DNA from: Methylocystis sp. H62
GTDB taxonomy: Bacteria > Pseudomonadota > Alphaproteobacteria > Rhizobiales > Beijerinckiaceae
Reading direction: 5' to 3'
Assembly (NCBI RefSeq): GCF_015709515.1
Contig: NZ_JADNQZ010000049.1
Location: forward strand, 80,893 to 144,892
Length of the DNA: 64,000 bases
The first letter of the stretch is position 1, and each line of letters begins with the position of its first letter. The translations under genes and the position numbers were made by a program. The notes beneath the pieces are model-generated. The model saw only the letters and a program-made list of their open reading frames with translations. It ran no database searches and was not told the origin of the DNA. Shown in pieces: positions 48,061-55,938 of the stretch.

Positions 48061-48085
48061 ACGGCGAAGCGTCGCGTCTACATCT

Positions 48086-49216
48086 TCACTCTCCGCCGAG
48101 CGCCATGTCGTCGCGGTGAATGATCTCATCGGGGCCTTTAAAACCCAGCAGCGCCTCGATGTCTTTCGTCGAGCGTCCGACGATCTTCGCCGCGTCGAGC
48201 GCGTCATAGGTCACCAGCCCGCGGCCGATCTCGCCGCCCTTGGCGTTGCGGATCAATATGCAGTCGCCGCGCGCGAAGCCGCCTTCGATTCGCGTCACGC
48301 CCGCCGGCAGCAGGCTCCGACCTGAGCGCAGCGCCTTCGCCGCGCCGTCGTCGATATGCACGGCGCCCTTCGGCTCCAGCGAGCCGGCGATCCATTTCTT
48401 GCGCGCCGTCACCGGATTGGACGGCGTCAGGAACCAGGTGCAGCGTCCGCCCGAGGCGATGCGCGCGATCGGCGCTTCTTCCCGGCCGTCGGCGATCACC
48501 ATATGCGCGCCGCCGGTTGTGGCGATTTTCGCCGCCTCGATCTTGGTGCGCATGCCGCCGCGCGAATATTGCGAGGCGGCGCCCCCCGCCATGGCTTCGA
48601 TCTCCGCCGTGACGCGCGGCACGATCGCGATGTGTTTGGCGTCGGGGTTCATATCGGGCGGGGCGCTGTAGAGCCCGTCGACGTCGGAAAGCAGGATCAG
48701 CAGATCGGCGCTCGCCATCGTCGCGACCCGCGCGGCGAGGCGGTCATTGTCGCCATAGCGGATTTCCGCCGTCGCCACCGTGTCGTTCTCGTTGATCACC
48801 GGCACGGCGCGCAGCGACAGGAGCCGCGTCAGGCATTCGCGCGCATAGAGGTAGCGGCGGCGCTCCTCCGTGTCGCCGAGCGTCACCAGCACCTGTCCGG
48901 CGACGAGGCCGCGATCGTGCAGGATCTCGGCCCAGAGCCGCGCCAAGGCGATCTGGCCGACCGCGGCCGCCGCCTGGCTGTCTTCGAGCTTCAGCACGCC
49001 GCGCGGAAAGCCCAGCACGCTCCGTCCCAGCGCCACGGCGCCGGACGACACGACCAGCACGTCGGCGCCGGCGCGATGCAGATCGGCGAGGTCGTCGGCG
49101 AGGCGCTTCAGCCACGCGCGTTTCGCCGACGCCTTGTTGGGGTCGACGATGAGCGAGGAGCCGACCTTGACGACGATGCGTTTGAAGTCGGCGAGTGCTG
49201 GGGCGCGCTTGGTCAT
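48086..49216 (-). CDS. proB: Glutamate 5-kinase
   Basis: 376 aa, first enzyme of proline synthesis. Amino-acid kinase domain: [14 protein letters not shown] at the N-terminus, [35 protein letters not shown] and [11 protein letters not shown]-terminal PUA domain begins near [20 protein letters not shown] (about residue 280). In many relatives it follows obg; here no such neighbour is present and the upstream gene is a DUF2585 membrane protein. Confidence 0.96.
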   Translation of the reverse strand: MTKRAPALADFKRIVVKVGSSLIVDPNKASAKRAWLKRLADDLADLHRAGADVLVVSSGAVALGRSVLGFPRGVLKLEDSQAAAAVGQIALARLWAEILHDRGLVAGQVLVTLGDTEERRRYLYARECLTRLLSLRAVPVINENDTVATAEIRYGDNDRLAARVATMASADLLILLSDVDGLYSAPPDMNPDAKHIAIVPRVTAEIEAMAGGAASQYSRGGMRTKIEAAKIATTGGAHMVIADGREEAPIARIASGGRCTWFLTPSNPVTARKKWIAGSLEPKGAVHIDDGAAKALRSGRSLLPAGVTRIEGGFARGDCILIRNAKGGEIGRGLVTYDALDAAKIVGRSTKDIEALLGFKGPDEIIHRDDMALGGE

Positions 49217-49312
49217 GCGAGCGGGGCGAATGTCCGAGGGATAGGGCGTTTGCGAGCGCGGCGTAGGGAACGCTTGAGTTAGCCCAGCCCGTCAACGACC
49301 GCAAATCGGCGC

Positions 49313-49882
49313 CTATGGCGCGCCGTTTTGCCAGCGGCGGATGAAGTCGAAAGGATAAATGAAACTGAGCACATTGAGCGTGAAATTGTCTCGAATGTTC
49401 AGCGCGACCCCGACTTCGAGAAGCACAGATATTGCGATGACGGCTAAAACCGGGAGCCGCCACGCCAGAACGAAGCCCAACGCCATCGCCAGCGTATCGG
49501 CAAGCGAATTGACGATGCTGTCTCCTGCGTAGTTCTGCGCCGGCGGCTGCCTGCGATAGTGGCGGATGGCGAAGGGCGTATTCTCAAGAATCTCCCATCC
49601 CACTTCAATCGCCAACGCGATCATGAAGCGCTGCCCGACAGACAGTCCCGGCGCAGCAAGCCAAGGCAGGAAATAGAACAGCACGCCGTGAATGACATGC
49701 GTGAAGCTGTACCAATCGGTGAGCTGCTGAGAGAGGCCCGGAGAGGCGGCGTCGCCCTCCCAGACCTTGAATTCGCCGCAGGCGCAAAATAACGGCCGGC
49801 CGAGCGCCCAAAGCCCGCCAGCCTGAACGATGAGCGCGGCGATCATCGCCGCCGCCACGTCACGTCCCGTCGTTGCATTCAT
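49313..49882 (-). CDS. DUF2585 family membrane protein
   Basis: 189 aa with about five membrane segments. CGEFKVWEGDAASPGLSQQL with nearby Cys, SFTHVIHGVLFYFLPWL, EVGWEILENTPFAIRHYR and NYAGDSIVNSLADTLAM are the conserved segments of DUF2585, a Rhizobiales membrane family of unknown function; the UPF0314 name also applies. Three in-frame ATG codons (49888, 49885, 49882) are possible starts; the last has the best spacing to GAAGAG. Confidence 0.85.
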   Translation of the reverse strand: MNATTGRDVAAAMIAALIVQAGGLWALGRPLFCACGEFKVWEGDAASPGLSQQLTDWYSFTHVIHGVLFYFLPWLAAPGLSVGQRFMIALAIEVGWEILENTPFAIRHYRRQPPAQNYAGDSIVNSLADTLAMALGFVLAWRLPVLAVIAISVLLEVGVALNIRDNFTLNVLSFIYPFDFIRRWQNGAP

Positions 49883-49921
49883 CATCATCTCTTCTCAACT
49901 GGAAGACCCGACGATTGAAAA

Positions 49922-50197
49922 CTAGTCCCCCAGTCCGACGACCTCGGCGTCCAGGGTCTTCTTGCCGCCGGCCGCAGTCGAGAACTCCTCCAGTTCCTCC
50001 GTCCAGCATTCAAATTGCCGGCGGCCGTAGCCGACCATGGCTTCGGCGACGTCGTGCGGCGATCTCGCCGCCCATACATCTTGCCCGAATTGCAGCGCCG
50101 ACCGCGTGTTGATCAGGCCGAAGTCCATGAATCGCGATGCGCAGTCGTGATAGGTCTTGAGCGAAGTGAGGAGGAGGGAAGGCCCTGGCGAGATCAT
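49922..50197 (-). CDS. Phasin-like protein
   Basis: 91 aa. It is an amphipathic helix with DFGLINTRSALQFGQDVWAA and SPHDVAEAMVGYGRRQFE, typical of phasin-family proteins that coat polyhydroxybutyrate granules. AGGGG lies upstream of the ATG at 50197; the frame continues to 50293 without a better start. Type II methanotrophs accumulate polyhydroxybutyrate, which fits. It is shorter than average for phasins. Confidence 0.65.
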   Translation of the reverse strand: MISPGPSLLLTSLKTYHDCASRFMDFGLINTRSALQFGQDVWAARSPHDVAEAMVGYGRRQFECWTEELEEFSTAAGGKKTLDAEVVGLGD

Positions 50198-50490
50198 GTA
50201 TTTCCCCTGGAGCTGTCGCTGTGTCCGCGCCGATTGCAAAAGGGGGAGACGCGGCAGCGCCAGCGTCTCCCCAACGACTGAAAAGGGCTGCAATATACCC
50301 TCTAAATAGCGTCCGCTTGATACGAACCTATGACTGGAACACGAGTTTTGGCGCGGGGTCTTGAGTTATGTCAAGCATATGAAACTATTGCATAATTTTC
50401 GATTTGGCTCTATCGCTATTTCAGCCTGTGGCGGTTGACGGGCGCCTCACGAGGCGGGATTCTCGGGCGGATGGCGGCAGGAGGCCACTG

Positions 50491-50895
50491 ATGCATCGGC
50501 TTGTCTATTTCAGTAACGCCAATCTTGATCTGAACCTCTCCGCGATCGTGGGAATGGTCGAGAAGTCCGCAGCGCGGAATCGACCGCTGCGCATCAGCGG
50601 GGCGCTGCTCTACAACGGCCTGAATTTTTTGCAAATTCTGGAGGGTCCGAGGCAAGCGCTGACGCCGCTCTATTTGCAAATCCGGACGGACTCCCGGCAC
50701 TCCGGCGTCGTCAAGCTCGTTCACGAACGCATTTCGATGCGCAGTTACCCGGACTGGGGCATGAAGCTCGTGTGCGGCGCACCGGAATTCACGGCCGCGA
50801 CGGGGGAATCGGCGCCGCGCAATGGCGGCCTTTCGGCGATGGTTGACGGTTTTTTTAGATTTGGCCAGGCGGCGGCGTGCGCCGAGCTCAGGTGA
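50491..50895 (+). CDS. BLUF-domain blue-light photoreceptor
   Basis: 134 aa, essentially a lone BLUF domain. The flavin-contacting residues line up: Tyr in MHRLVYFSNAN (Tyr6), Asn in SAARNRPLRISGALLY, Gln in NFLQILEG, and Trp/Met in YPDWGMKL. A short C-terminal helix follows, with no output domain, so signalling would be by protein-protein contact. AGGAGG lies six bases before the ATG at 50491. A small unknown gene follows and may be its partner. Confidence 0.88.
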   Translation: MHRLVYFSNANLDLNLSAIVGMVEKSAARNRPLRISGALLYNGLNFLQILEGPRQALTPLYLQIRTDSRHSGVVKLVHERISMRSYPDWGMKLVCGAPEFTAATGESAPRNGGLSAMVDGFFRFGQAAACAELR

Positions 50896-50958
50896 GCGCA
50901 ATTCTTGCTTAGGCAGTTCGCGGACATCGGGCGCGCTGTCCGCCCTTCGGAGCGACGA

Positions 50959-51204
50959 ATGTTAGGAATTGCCAAGAAAATCGGCTCGTCTGAGAGCGAG
51001 ATCAAGGCGGCTAGGGGCCGGGACGGCCGGCTTTTATCCGGCTATTTGGTCAATCTGCATCGCGGCGCGGCGCCGGTGAGAGAACTGATGCTCGCCGACA
51101 TCGAAAGGTTCCAGTCGCTAGGCGCGACGGGATATGCCGATGATCTGCGCACTGCGCTCAAGCGGTTCACGTCCGAATTCATCGACCTGAAGGATCGACG
51201 CTAG
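50959..51204 (+). CDS. Hypothetical protein (81 aa)
   Basis: Begins MLGIAKKIGSSESEIKAARG. Charged and helical, with VRELMLADIERFQSLGATGY in the middle. GGAG lies six bases upstream of the ATG; a TTG at 50905 would add 18 residues. No family recognised. It is 63 bp after the BLUF gene on the same strand. Confidence 0.5.
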   Translation: MLGIAKKIGSSESEIKAARGRDGRLLSGYLVNLHRGAAPVRELMLADIERFQSLGATGYADDLRTALKRFTSEFIDLKDRR

Positions 51205-51254
51205 GCTCCGCTTGCGCTCATTTTCTGTCTGCGCAGAGAGGAATTCGCTCCGTT

Positions 51255-51276
51255 CGCGGCCGAGCGTTCGGCCGCG
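51255..51276. terminator. Hairpin between convergent genes
   Basis: CGCGGCCGA (51255-51263) pairs with TCGGCCGCG (51268-51276) around GCGT. It lies between the hypothetical gene ending at 51204 and the pncB stop at 51294. There is no long T-run, so it is only a probable bidirectional terminator. Confidence 0.5.
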
Positions 51277-51293
51277 CCAAGTTCGCCAAAACA

Positions 51294-52625
51294 TCACTCG
51301 ATCAAATGCGCGCGAGTCTCGTGCTCATAGCTGGCGAGCGCGTCGCTGATCGCCACTTCATAGCGCGCCTCACGCGATTGCAGCATCCGCAGATGCGGCG
51401 GCAGCGCAGCGAGCTGTTCTTTCGCGTAATCGCGAATCAGCGGAAGGTCGCATGACTGCTCCGCGACCCGGCGACCTGACAGCATGAACGGCTGCAGCAA
51501 TGGGACGCCTGGCGGAGTTTCGCCCGCTCGGGCGATGACGTCCCTCACCGCGACGCCGTCTCTAATCTCGCGAAAAACCTGCTTGCGGCCCGGCAGCGAG
51601 CGCTTGCCCGCCGACAATTTCATCCGTCCCTTGCCGGCGTATTCGGTCAGCTTATAGGCGATGTCGAGGTTTGGCGCGTCGCTCGACGCCGCCATATCCG
51701 TCCCGACGCCAAAGACATCGATAGGCGCGCCGCGCGACGTCAGAGCGTCGATCCTGGTTTCCTCAAGGCCGCCGCTGGCGACGATCTGCACGCCGGTCAA
51801 GCCGGCGTCATCGAGGATGCGGCGCGTTTGGCGCGACAGCAGGTCGAGATCGCCGGAGTCGAGACGCACCGCGCGGATGTTGAAGTTCGGCCCGCGCGCC
51901 CTCGCGAGCGCCACGACCTTGTTGACGCCTTCGAGCGTGTCATAGGTATCGACGAGAAGCGTCGTGCCTGGAAAAACATCGCTGAAAGACTGAAAGGCGT
52001 ACGCCTCGGAGGCGCAGGCTTCGACAAAACTATGCGCCATCGTTCCGGCGAGGGGCAATCCATAGGCTTGCCCGGCCGCGACATTGGAGGTCGACTCGAC
52101 TCCGGCGATATAGAATGCGCGGGCGCCCTTTATCGCCGCATCCATGCCTTGCGCCCGTCGCGCGCCGAAATCGACGACGCTGGCGCCGCGCGCCGCGGCG
52201 ACGACGCGCGCCGCTTTCGACGCCAGCATCGTTTGCAGTCCGATCTGATTGAGAACGAGCGTTTCGATGAGTTGCGCTTCGGCGATGGGCGCGATCACTT
52301 CCAGGATCGGTTCGTTTTCAAAGAACGGCGTGCCTTCGCGCATCGCATAGATGTCGCCGGAGAAGCGGAAATCTGCGAGCCAGTCGAGGAACGGCTGCGA
52401 AGAGATTTTTAGCGAGCCCAGATAGTCGATGTGGTGCGCCTCAAAACGCCAATGCTCGATCTCATGAAGAAGATCGTCCAAGCCGGCGGCGATCAGAAAA
52501 TTGCGTTGCGGCGGCAGCTTGCGCACGAAGAGGCTGAACGTCGCCTGCGCGTTCATGCCCAATTCGAAATAGGCGCGCAGCATCGCAAATTCATAGAGAT
52601 CCGCGAAGAGCGCGCTGCCGGACAC
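51294..52625 (-). CDS. pncB: Nicotinate phosphoribosyltransferase
   Basis: 443 aa. FADLYEFAMLRAYFELGM at the N-terminus, then VVDFGARRAQGMDAAIKGAR, GTMAHSFVEACASEAYAF with the catalytic His region, LVDTYDTLEGV and VRLDSGDLDLLSRQ for phosphate binding. It makes nicotinate mononucleotide from nicotinate and PRPP. The upstream gene on the same strand is pncA, so nicotinamide is salvaged through nicotinate and finished by nadE. Confidence 0.94.
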   Translation of the reverse strand: MSGSALFADLYEFAMLRAYFELGMNAQATFSLFVRKLPPQRNFLIAAGLDDLLHEIEHWRFEAHHIDYLGSLKISSQPFLDWLADFRFSGDIYAMREGTPFFENEPILEVIAPIAEAQLIETLVLNQIGLQTMLASKAARVVAAARGASVVDFGARRAQGMDAAIKGARAFYIAGVESTSNVAAGQAYGLPLAGTMAHSFVEACASEAYAFQSFSDVFPGTTLLVDTYDTLEGVNKVVALARARGPNFNIRAVRLDSGDLDLLSRQTRRILDDAGLTGVQIVASGGLEETRIDALTSRGAPIDVFGVGTDMAASSDAPNLDIAYKLTEYAGKGRMKLSAGKRSLPGRKQVFREIRDGVAVRDVIARAGETPPGVPLLQPFMLSGRRVAEQSCDLPLIRDYAKEQLAALPPHLRMLQSREARYEVAISDALASYEHETRAHLIE

Positions 52626-52696
52626 GACCGCTCCTTTTCACGTCGCGATTGGCTATGGCGGAAGCGCTCGCGCTCAGTGGAATCGGGTGAAGGGCT

Positions 52697-52742
52697 TCCT
52701 CGCCCTTCGAGACGCGTGCTGCGCACGCTCCTCAGGATGAGG
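52697..52742. repeat. REP-like palindromic element, family B
   Basis: TCCTCGCCCTTCGAGACGCG pairs with the arm ending CTCCTCAGGATGAGG. It is a single unit located between pncA and pncB, and closely related to the units at 18289-18345 and 47934-47979. Confidence 0.75.
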
Positions 52743-52841
52743 ACGTCCTTCGCCCGATCAGCCTGCGCTCGCGCCCGTCGGGACCATAGCTATGCCGCCA
52801 GGACCGGGCAAATCCTCATCGCTGTAATGTGTGCATGCCTT

Positions 52842-53426
52842 TTAAATTTCGTCTTGGCTGTCTTCGACGAAGACGCCCGCCTTCCGCATCTTTTCGACGG
52901 CGGCTCTTGCGCCCTCCGGCGCAATGGCGCGCGTTCCGGACAGCCGCACATGCGTTTCAAATCCTTCCGCGATGGCGTCCAGCGCCGTCTCGAGCACGCA
53001 GACGTCGAGCGCCAGTCCGACGATCAAGACGCGACGCACGCCGAGCTGGCGCAGCCGCTCGGCGAGCCCCGTGCCGTTGAGCGCCGAAAGCTGGTCGCGC
53101 TCGAGCAATTCTCCTTTGCTGACGATGATGGCGCGCACTGGCAGGCGCAGGTCGGGATGGAATTGCGCGCCGGCGCTGTCTTGAACGCAGTGCGCCGGCC
53201 ATGGTCCGCCGCAATCGCGAAAGCTGGCATGGCCGGTTGGATGCCAGTCGCGCGACGCGACGATGGGAACGCCGGCGGCCACGGCTTCCTTGATGAGTTC
53301 ATTGACCACAGAGACGATCTTGTCGGCTCCGGAGACCTCTAAGGCGCCGCCGGCGCAGAAATCGCGCTGCACGTCCAGGACAATGAGCGCGTCGCCAGAC
53401 GTCAGCCGCATCGCTTCGCCGGCCAT
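52842..53426 (-). CDS. pncA: Nicotinamidase
   Basis: 194 aa from MAGEAMRLTSGDALIVLDVQ. The catalytic triad is visible: Asp in VLDVQRDFC, Lys in IVSKGELL and Cys in LALDVCVLETALDA. Metal ligands are in SRDWHPTGHASF. It converts nicotinamide to nicotinate for PncB. GGAG lies seven bases before the ATG at 53426. Open frame further upstream is low-complexity and is not included. Confidence 0.94.
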   Translation of the reverse strand: MAGEAMRLTSGDALIVLDVQRDFCAGGALEVSGADKIVSVVNELIKEAVAAGVPIVASRDWHPTGHASFRDCGGPWPAHCVQDSAGAQFHPDLRLPVRAIIVSKGELLERDQLSALNGTGLAERLRQLGVRRVLIVGLALDVCVLETALDAIAEGFETHVRLSGTRAIAPEGARAAVEKMRKAGVFVEDSQDEI

Positions 53427-53572
53427 GGTTCTGCTCCCCGAGGAACGGCGCTCGCGCGGTCCTGGTCGAATGCGTGAGCAGGGCGCGTTCCGTGGGGATG
53501 ATCCTAGCTGCGGGTGCGGCCCAGCGCGAGCCCGAGGCGGCTCAATGAGCCGCAAGCGCGACAAAGAGGTCG

Positions 53573-53815
53573 CTAAGGCCGCCGAGATTTGGCGTTGGCG
53601 GGATTTCGACCGTTTCTGCGCGTCGGGCTCCCGCCGCCGCGCCCCCAATCCAGCTCGGCCATCAAATCCATGATCCTCTTGGGCAGCGGCTCTGTGAGGA
53701 CTTTGTCGAACCTGGATCTCAGATGCTGGCTAATCGATTCCATTGCGGCGTCGGGCCGCTCTCCCCTTTTGCCGGCGGCCGCGTTCCGCCAATCGCCCGG
53801 CGCTCCGTCCGGCAT
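53573..53815 (-). CDS. nepR: NepR-type anti-sigma factor of the general stress response
   Basis: 80 aa. Residues about 26-56, with ISQHLRSRFDKVLTEPLPKR and IMDLMAELD, are the NepR signature: a helix, then E-P-[LV]-P, then a second helix. A basic Arg/Asn-rich tail follows, which is unusual. NepR binds and inactivates EcfG until PhyR takes it away. CAGGAGG lies upstream of the ATG and an EcfG-like promoter at 53840-53864. Neither phyR nor ecfG is next to it. Confidence 0.85.
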   Translation of the reverse strand: MPDGAPGDWRNAAAGKRGERPDAAMESISQHLRSRFDKVLTEPLPKRIMDLMAELDWGRGGGSPTRRNGRNPANAKSRRP

Positions 53816-53839
53816 GACGCATCCTCCTGATGGGGGAGA

Positions 53840-53864
53840 AACCGCGTCACGTTTGCATTGTTCC
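53840..53864 (-). promoter_or_regulatory. EcfG-like promoter of the NepR gene
   Basis: On the minus strand GGAAC (53864-53860), a 16-base spacer and GGTT (53843-53840); the consensus -10 is CGTT, so one mismatch. It is 25-49 bp upstream of the nepR ATG. Self-regulation by the sigma factor that NepR inhibits is common in this order. Confidence 0.5.
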
Positions 53865-54086
53865 CCTGCAAAGTATTTTAAAATTAGTGTCTTAGCACAG
53901 CCAAAGCAGTGGATCGGTGGCGGCGGCGCGGCCTGCTAAGCGGCGCAGCCTGCCGCGCGAGTTTAGCTCGATATCAGAGGCTCGGCGCTAACTGAACCGC
54001 GCGGCGGGGTTCGATTACCGCGAGGGCGCGGGCCGCGTCGAAAAGGCGCGGGCCTTTCCGTCTTTAAGGCGGAACCGTGAGCGCGC
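53865..54086. other. Intergenic region between the two NepR-like genes
   Basis: Together with the flanking promoter and leader this gap exceeds 300 bp. No open gene is supported. Several GC-rich inverted repeats are present (for example AACCGCGCGGCGGGGTT around 53995-54011). It must hold the promoter for the plus-strand NepR-like gene; no EcfG-type -10 was found after the GGAAC at 54071-54075. Confidence 0.4.
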
Positions 54087-54128
54087 TTCAGGAATTATAG
54101 GTCCTGAAAGAGGAGGACCTGAATCGTG
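54087..54128 (+). promoter_or_regulatory. Switch-like leader covering the ribosome binding site of the second NepR-like gene
   Basis: Hairpin A: TTCAGGA (54087-54093) with TCCTGAA (54102-54108). Hairpin B: AGGTCCT (54099-54105) with AGGACCT (54114-54120). They share bases 54102-54105, so they exclude each other. Hairpin B takes up part of the ribosome binding site GAGGAGG (54110-54116); hairpin A leaves it free. A third option pairs TTCAGG with CCTGAA (54118-54123). Start codon GTG at 54126. Confidence 0.5.
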
Positions 54129-54284
54129 TCGCCGACCAATAATAACCAAAAGCAATCTATGCTCGATAATGCGATGGTCACGACGATCGCTGACTATCTG
54201 CGCGCCATGTTATCAGGCGTAACCGCTGAGCCTCTGCCTGCTGCAATGGACAAACTTTTGCAACGAATTGAGCAGCGGGTTTGA
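54126..54284 (+). CDS. Second, short NepR-like protein (52 aa)
   Basis: The GTG start has a GAGGAGG ribosome binding site nine bases upstream. The product contains IADYLRAMLSGVTAEPLPAA followed by MDKLLQRIEQRV, the same helix-EPLP-helix layout as NepR at 53573-53815, but shorter and with a divergent N-terminus. It is divergent from nepR. It could be a second anti-sigma factor or a decoy. It is too short for certainty; the strong ribosome binding site and motif support it. Confidence 0.6.
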   Translation: MSPTNNNQKQSMLDNAMVTTIADYLRAMLSGVTAEPLPAAMDKLLQRIEQRV

Positions 54285-54656
54285 TCGCAGGAAATCGGGG
54301 CTTGATGAAGGGTGAAGCCGTCCAAATATTGTTAGACGACCTTCCCCCGTCACTCTTCTTCCGGCCTCTCTGGCGGGTTTGCTTTTGACCGAGAGCAGGG
54401 CTGCCTTTCGTTTTGGACGCGTCGGTAATGGCAGCCTACGTCGGTTACGTTCGCCGTTGCCGTTGAACGGCTCTAAAGTCTAGCGACGCGTAAAAGCCGC
54501 GACGGGTGGCTCGCTTGATGCGTTACGCCGCTGCTATCTTTTCAATAAAGCTCGCGTCGTCATCGCCGATCCCGAACTTATTGCGCGCGGCATTCCGCGC
54601 CCTTCAAATTAAGCCCGAGCGCCATAGTTCTCCATCAGAAGCATAGGGAGGACGCT
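54285..54656. other. Gene-poor stretch (about 370 bp)
   Basis: No gene recognised. A 28-codon frame starting near 54303 (MKGEAVQILLDDLPPSLFF) follows the NepR-like gene but has no family support. AT content is higher than the surrounding DNA. The end contains the promoter region of the small secreted protein at 54657. Confidence 0.4.
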
Positions 54657-54890
54657 ATGCGCAAAACTAAAACTCTAAAGCTTGGCGCAACTCTAGCATC
54701 TGCAATGTTGTGGGTGTCGTTCGCGCACGCCGGCACATTTCACCATGGCCGGTATTTGCCAGACTATGGAGGGCACGGCCGCCACCAGCACAGGGATTGG
54801 AGCGATCGCTATGGTTACGGTGGTGGCGGACACGTTCACGGTCCTTGTTGGGTGTGGGATCAAGGCCATTGGGTGTGGAATTGCCGGTGA
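54657..54890 (+). CDS. Small secreted His/Gly/Trp-rich protein (77 aa)
   Basis: Begins MRKTKTLKLGATLASAMLWV with a signal peptide cleaved near AHAG. The mature part of about 50 residues is rich in His, Gly, Tyr and Trp (HHGRYLPDYGGHGRHQHRDW, then GPCWVWDQGHWVWNC) with two cysteines. AGGGAGG lies five bases before the ATG. Such proteins are common but uncharacterised in Rhizobiales. Confidence 0.7.
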   Translation: MRKTKTLKLGATLASAMLWVSFAHAGTFHHGRYLPDYGGHGRHQHRDWSDRYGYGGGGHVHGPCWVWDQGHWVWNCR

Positions 54891-55026
54891 GGCCTAGCCG
54901 CACGCTCGAAGAGACGCCCGCCAGATATGGCGGGCGTTGGCATCCGGGCGCGGCGTAAATTTGCGGGCGGTGATTATTGCGCGAGACGCACTCTCCGTCA
55001 GCGACAGACCCATTTCGGTAAATTGC

Positions 55027-55279
55027 TTAGGCGATGCCCTTGGCGGTTTGGCGCTGCGCCGCATAGTCGGCCGATAGATGCACGTCGCGCGAGCCGCATG
55101 CCGAACAGACGAAGCGCCGGGACCTCGCCAAGCGGATAAAACGAATCTCTACGACGTTCCGCAGCGCATCGAATGGAATAACCCAGCAAACGTTGGCAAG
55201 CTTGATTCAGGCAAAATGCGCGAGCGCCGTGGACGCCTTGGCTTTGCAGATCGGCGATCGTGGGCGGGGCAGGGTGCAT
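55027..55279 (-). pseudogene. Small zinc-ribbon gene with one frameshift
   Basis: From ATG 55279 the frame reads TIADLQSQGVHGARAFCLNQ then AC. With one C removed at 55195-55196 it continues as NVCWVIPFDALRNVVEIRFI, then RRFVCSACGSRDVHLSAD and a TAA at 55027-55029. The restored product of 83 aa has two Cys pairs, CLNQAC and CSACG, forming a zinc ribbon, as in a small family common in Rhizobiales. As read, the frame is lost after the first cysteine pair. Confidence 0.6.
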
Positions 55280-55313
55280 GTCTGCCACATTCCAAAGAGG
55301 AACTACCTCATAT

Positions 55314-55724
55314 TCATGAGAGATCGAAACATTCTTCAGCGGAGAGGTCGTCATAGAATTTTGACGGGATGGACTCAAAGCCTACCGCCGCTGCTGCGTG
55401 AAAGCGGTGGAAGCCTCCGCGGAGTTCATATTTGAAGGTGCTTGCTCGCTCCAATTTGTGCAACACAACAGGAGGAATTTCTGAGCCATTTGCGATGCAG
55501 GTCAAAAAATAAATTAGAGCGTGTCGCCGAAACCCGCGGTAGTCCAGGGGTGGCCGCTCGGATTGTAGTATTGGTTCAATCTCGGAGAGCGGGACGATGT
55601 GCGATCCGGGTGTAGCTGATTTATAGGTGCGCCCCGTTGGCGTGAAGCCGACTATTCCGGCTTCGTGCCACCACGAATCAGGAATTTCAAACTCAGCTAA
55701 CGAACTTGGGTAGTGAAACCGCAC
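55314..55724 (-). CDS. ParB/sulfiredoxin-fold-like hypothetical protein
   Basis: 136 aa from a GTG with AGGG upstream. The C-terminal half, GSEIPPVVLHKLERASTFKY and ELRGGFHRFHAAAAVGFESI, has the ParB-like pattern in which a listed residue set precedes a G-x-H-R-x-x-A motif (here GFHRFHAA). The N-terminus contains WWHEAGIVGFTPTGRTYKSA. The function is unknown; single-domain ParB-like proteins of this size occur in accessory regions. The broken zinc-ribbon gene follows 34 bp downstream. Confidence 0.6.
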   Translation of the reverse strand: MRFHYPSSLAEFEIPDSWWHEAGIVGFTPTGRTYKSATPGSHIVPLSEIEPILQSERPPLDYRGFRRHALIYFLTCIANGSEIPPVVLHKLERASTFKYELRGGFHRFHAAAAVGFESIPSKFYDDLSAEECFDLS

Positions 55725-55788
55725 TTTACCCTGACGTTACCCCTTAAGAAGAACGTTCAGTTGCGGGGCGCTTATCATGTTGATTTGA

Positions 55789-55864
55789 TGGCAGGAGTGG
55801 CCGGGATCGAACCGACAACCCCCGGTTTTGGAGACCGGTGCTCTACCAGTTGAGCTACACTCCT
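55789..55864 (-). tRNA. tRNA-Trp (anticodon CCA)
   Basis: The minus strand folds as a cloverleaf. The acceptor stem AGGAGTG pairs with CACTCCT, the D arm includes TAGCTCAACTGGTAGAGC, the anticodon loop is CTCCAAA with CCA, and the T arm has GGTTCGATCC. The 3' CCA is encoded (55791-55789). Confidence 0.95.
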
Positions 55865-55938
55865 GCGGGCGCCCAAAAGGCGCGCGTCTTCATTGCCGCA
55901 ACGACGCCCCGGACGCAAGGGGCGCGGCGGGCATCCTA

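Noticed and set aside
54003..54022. GGTTCGATTACC as a T-arm of a second tRNA
   Set aside because: No acceptor, anticodon or D-arm could be paired around it.
54071..54095. GGAAC at 54071 as an EcfG promoter for the second NepR-like gene
   Set aside because: No CGTT-like -10 occurs 16-17 bases downstream.
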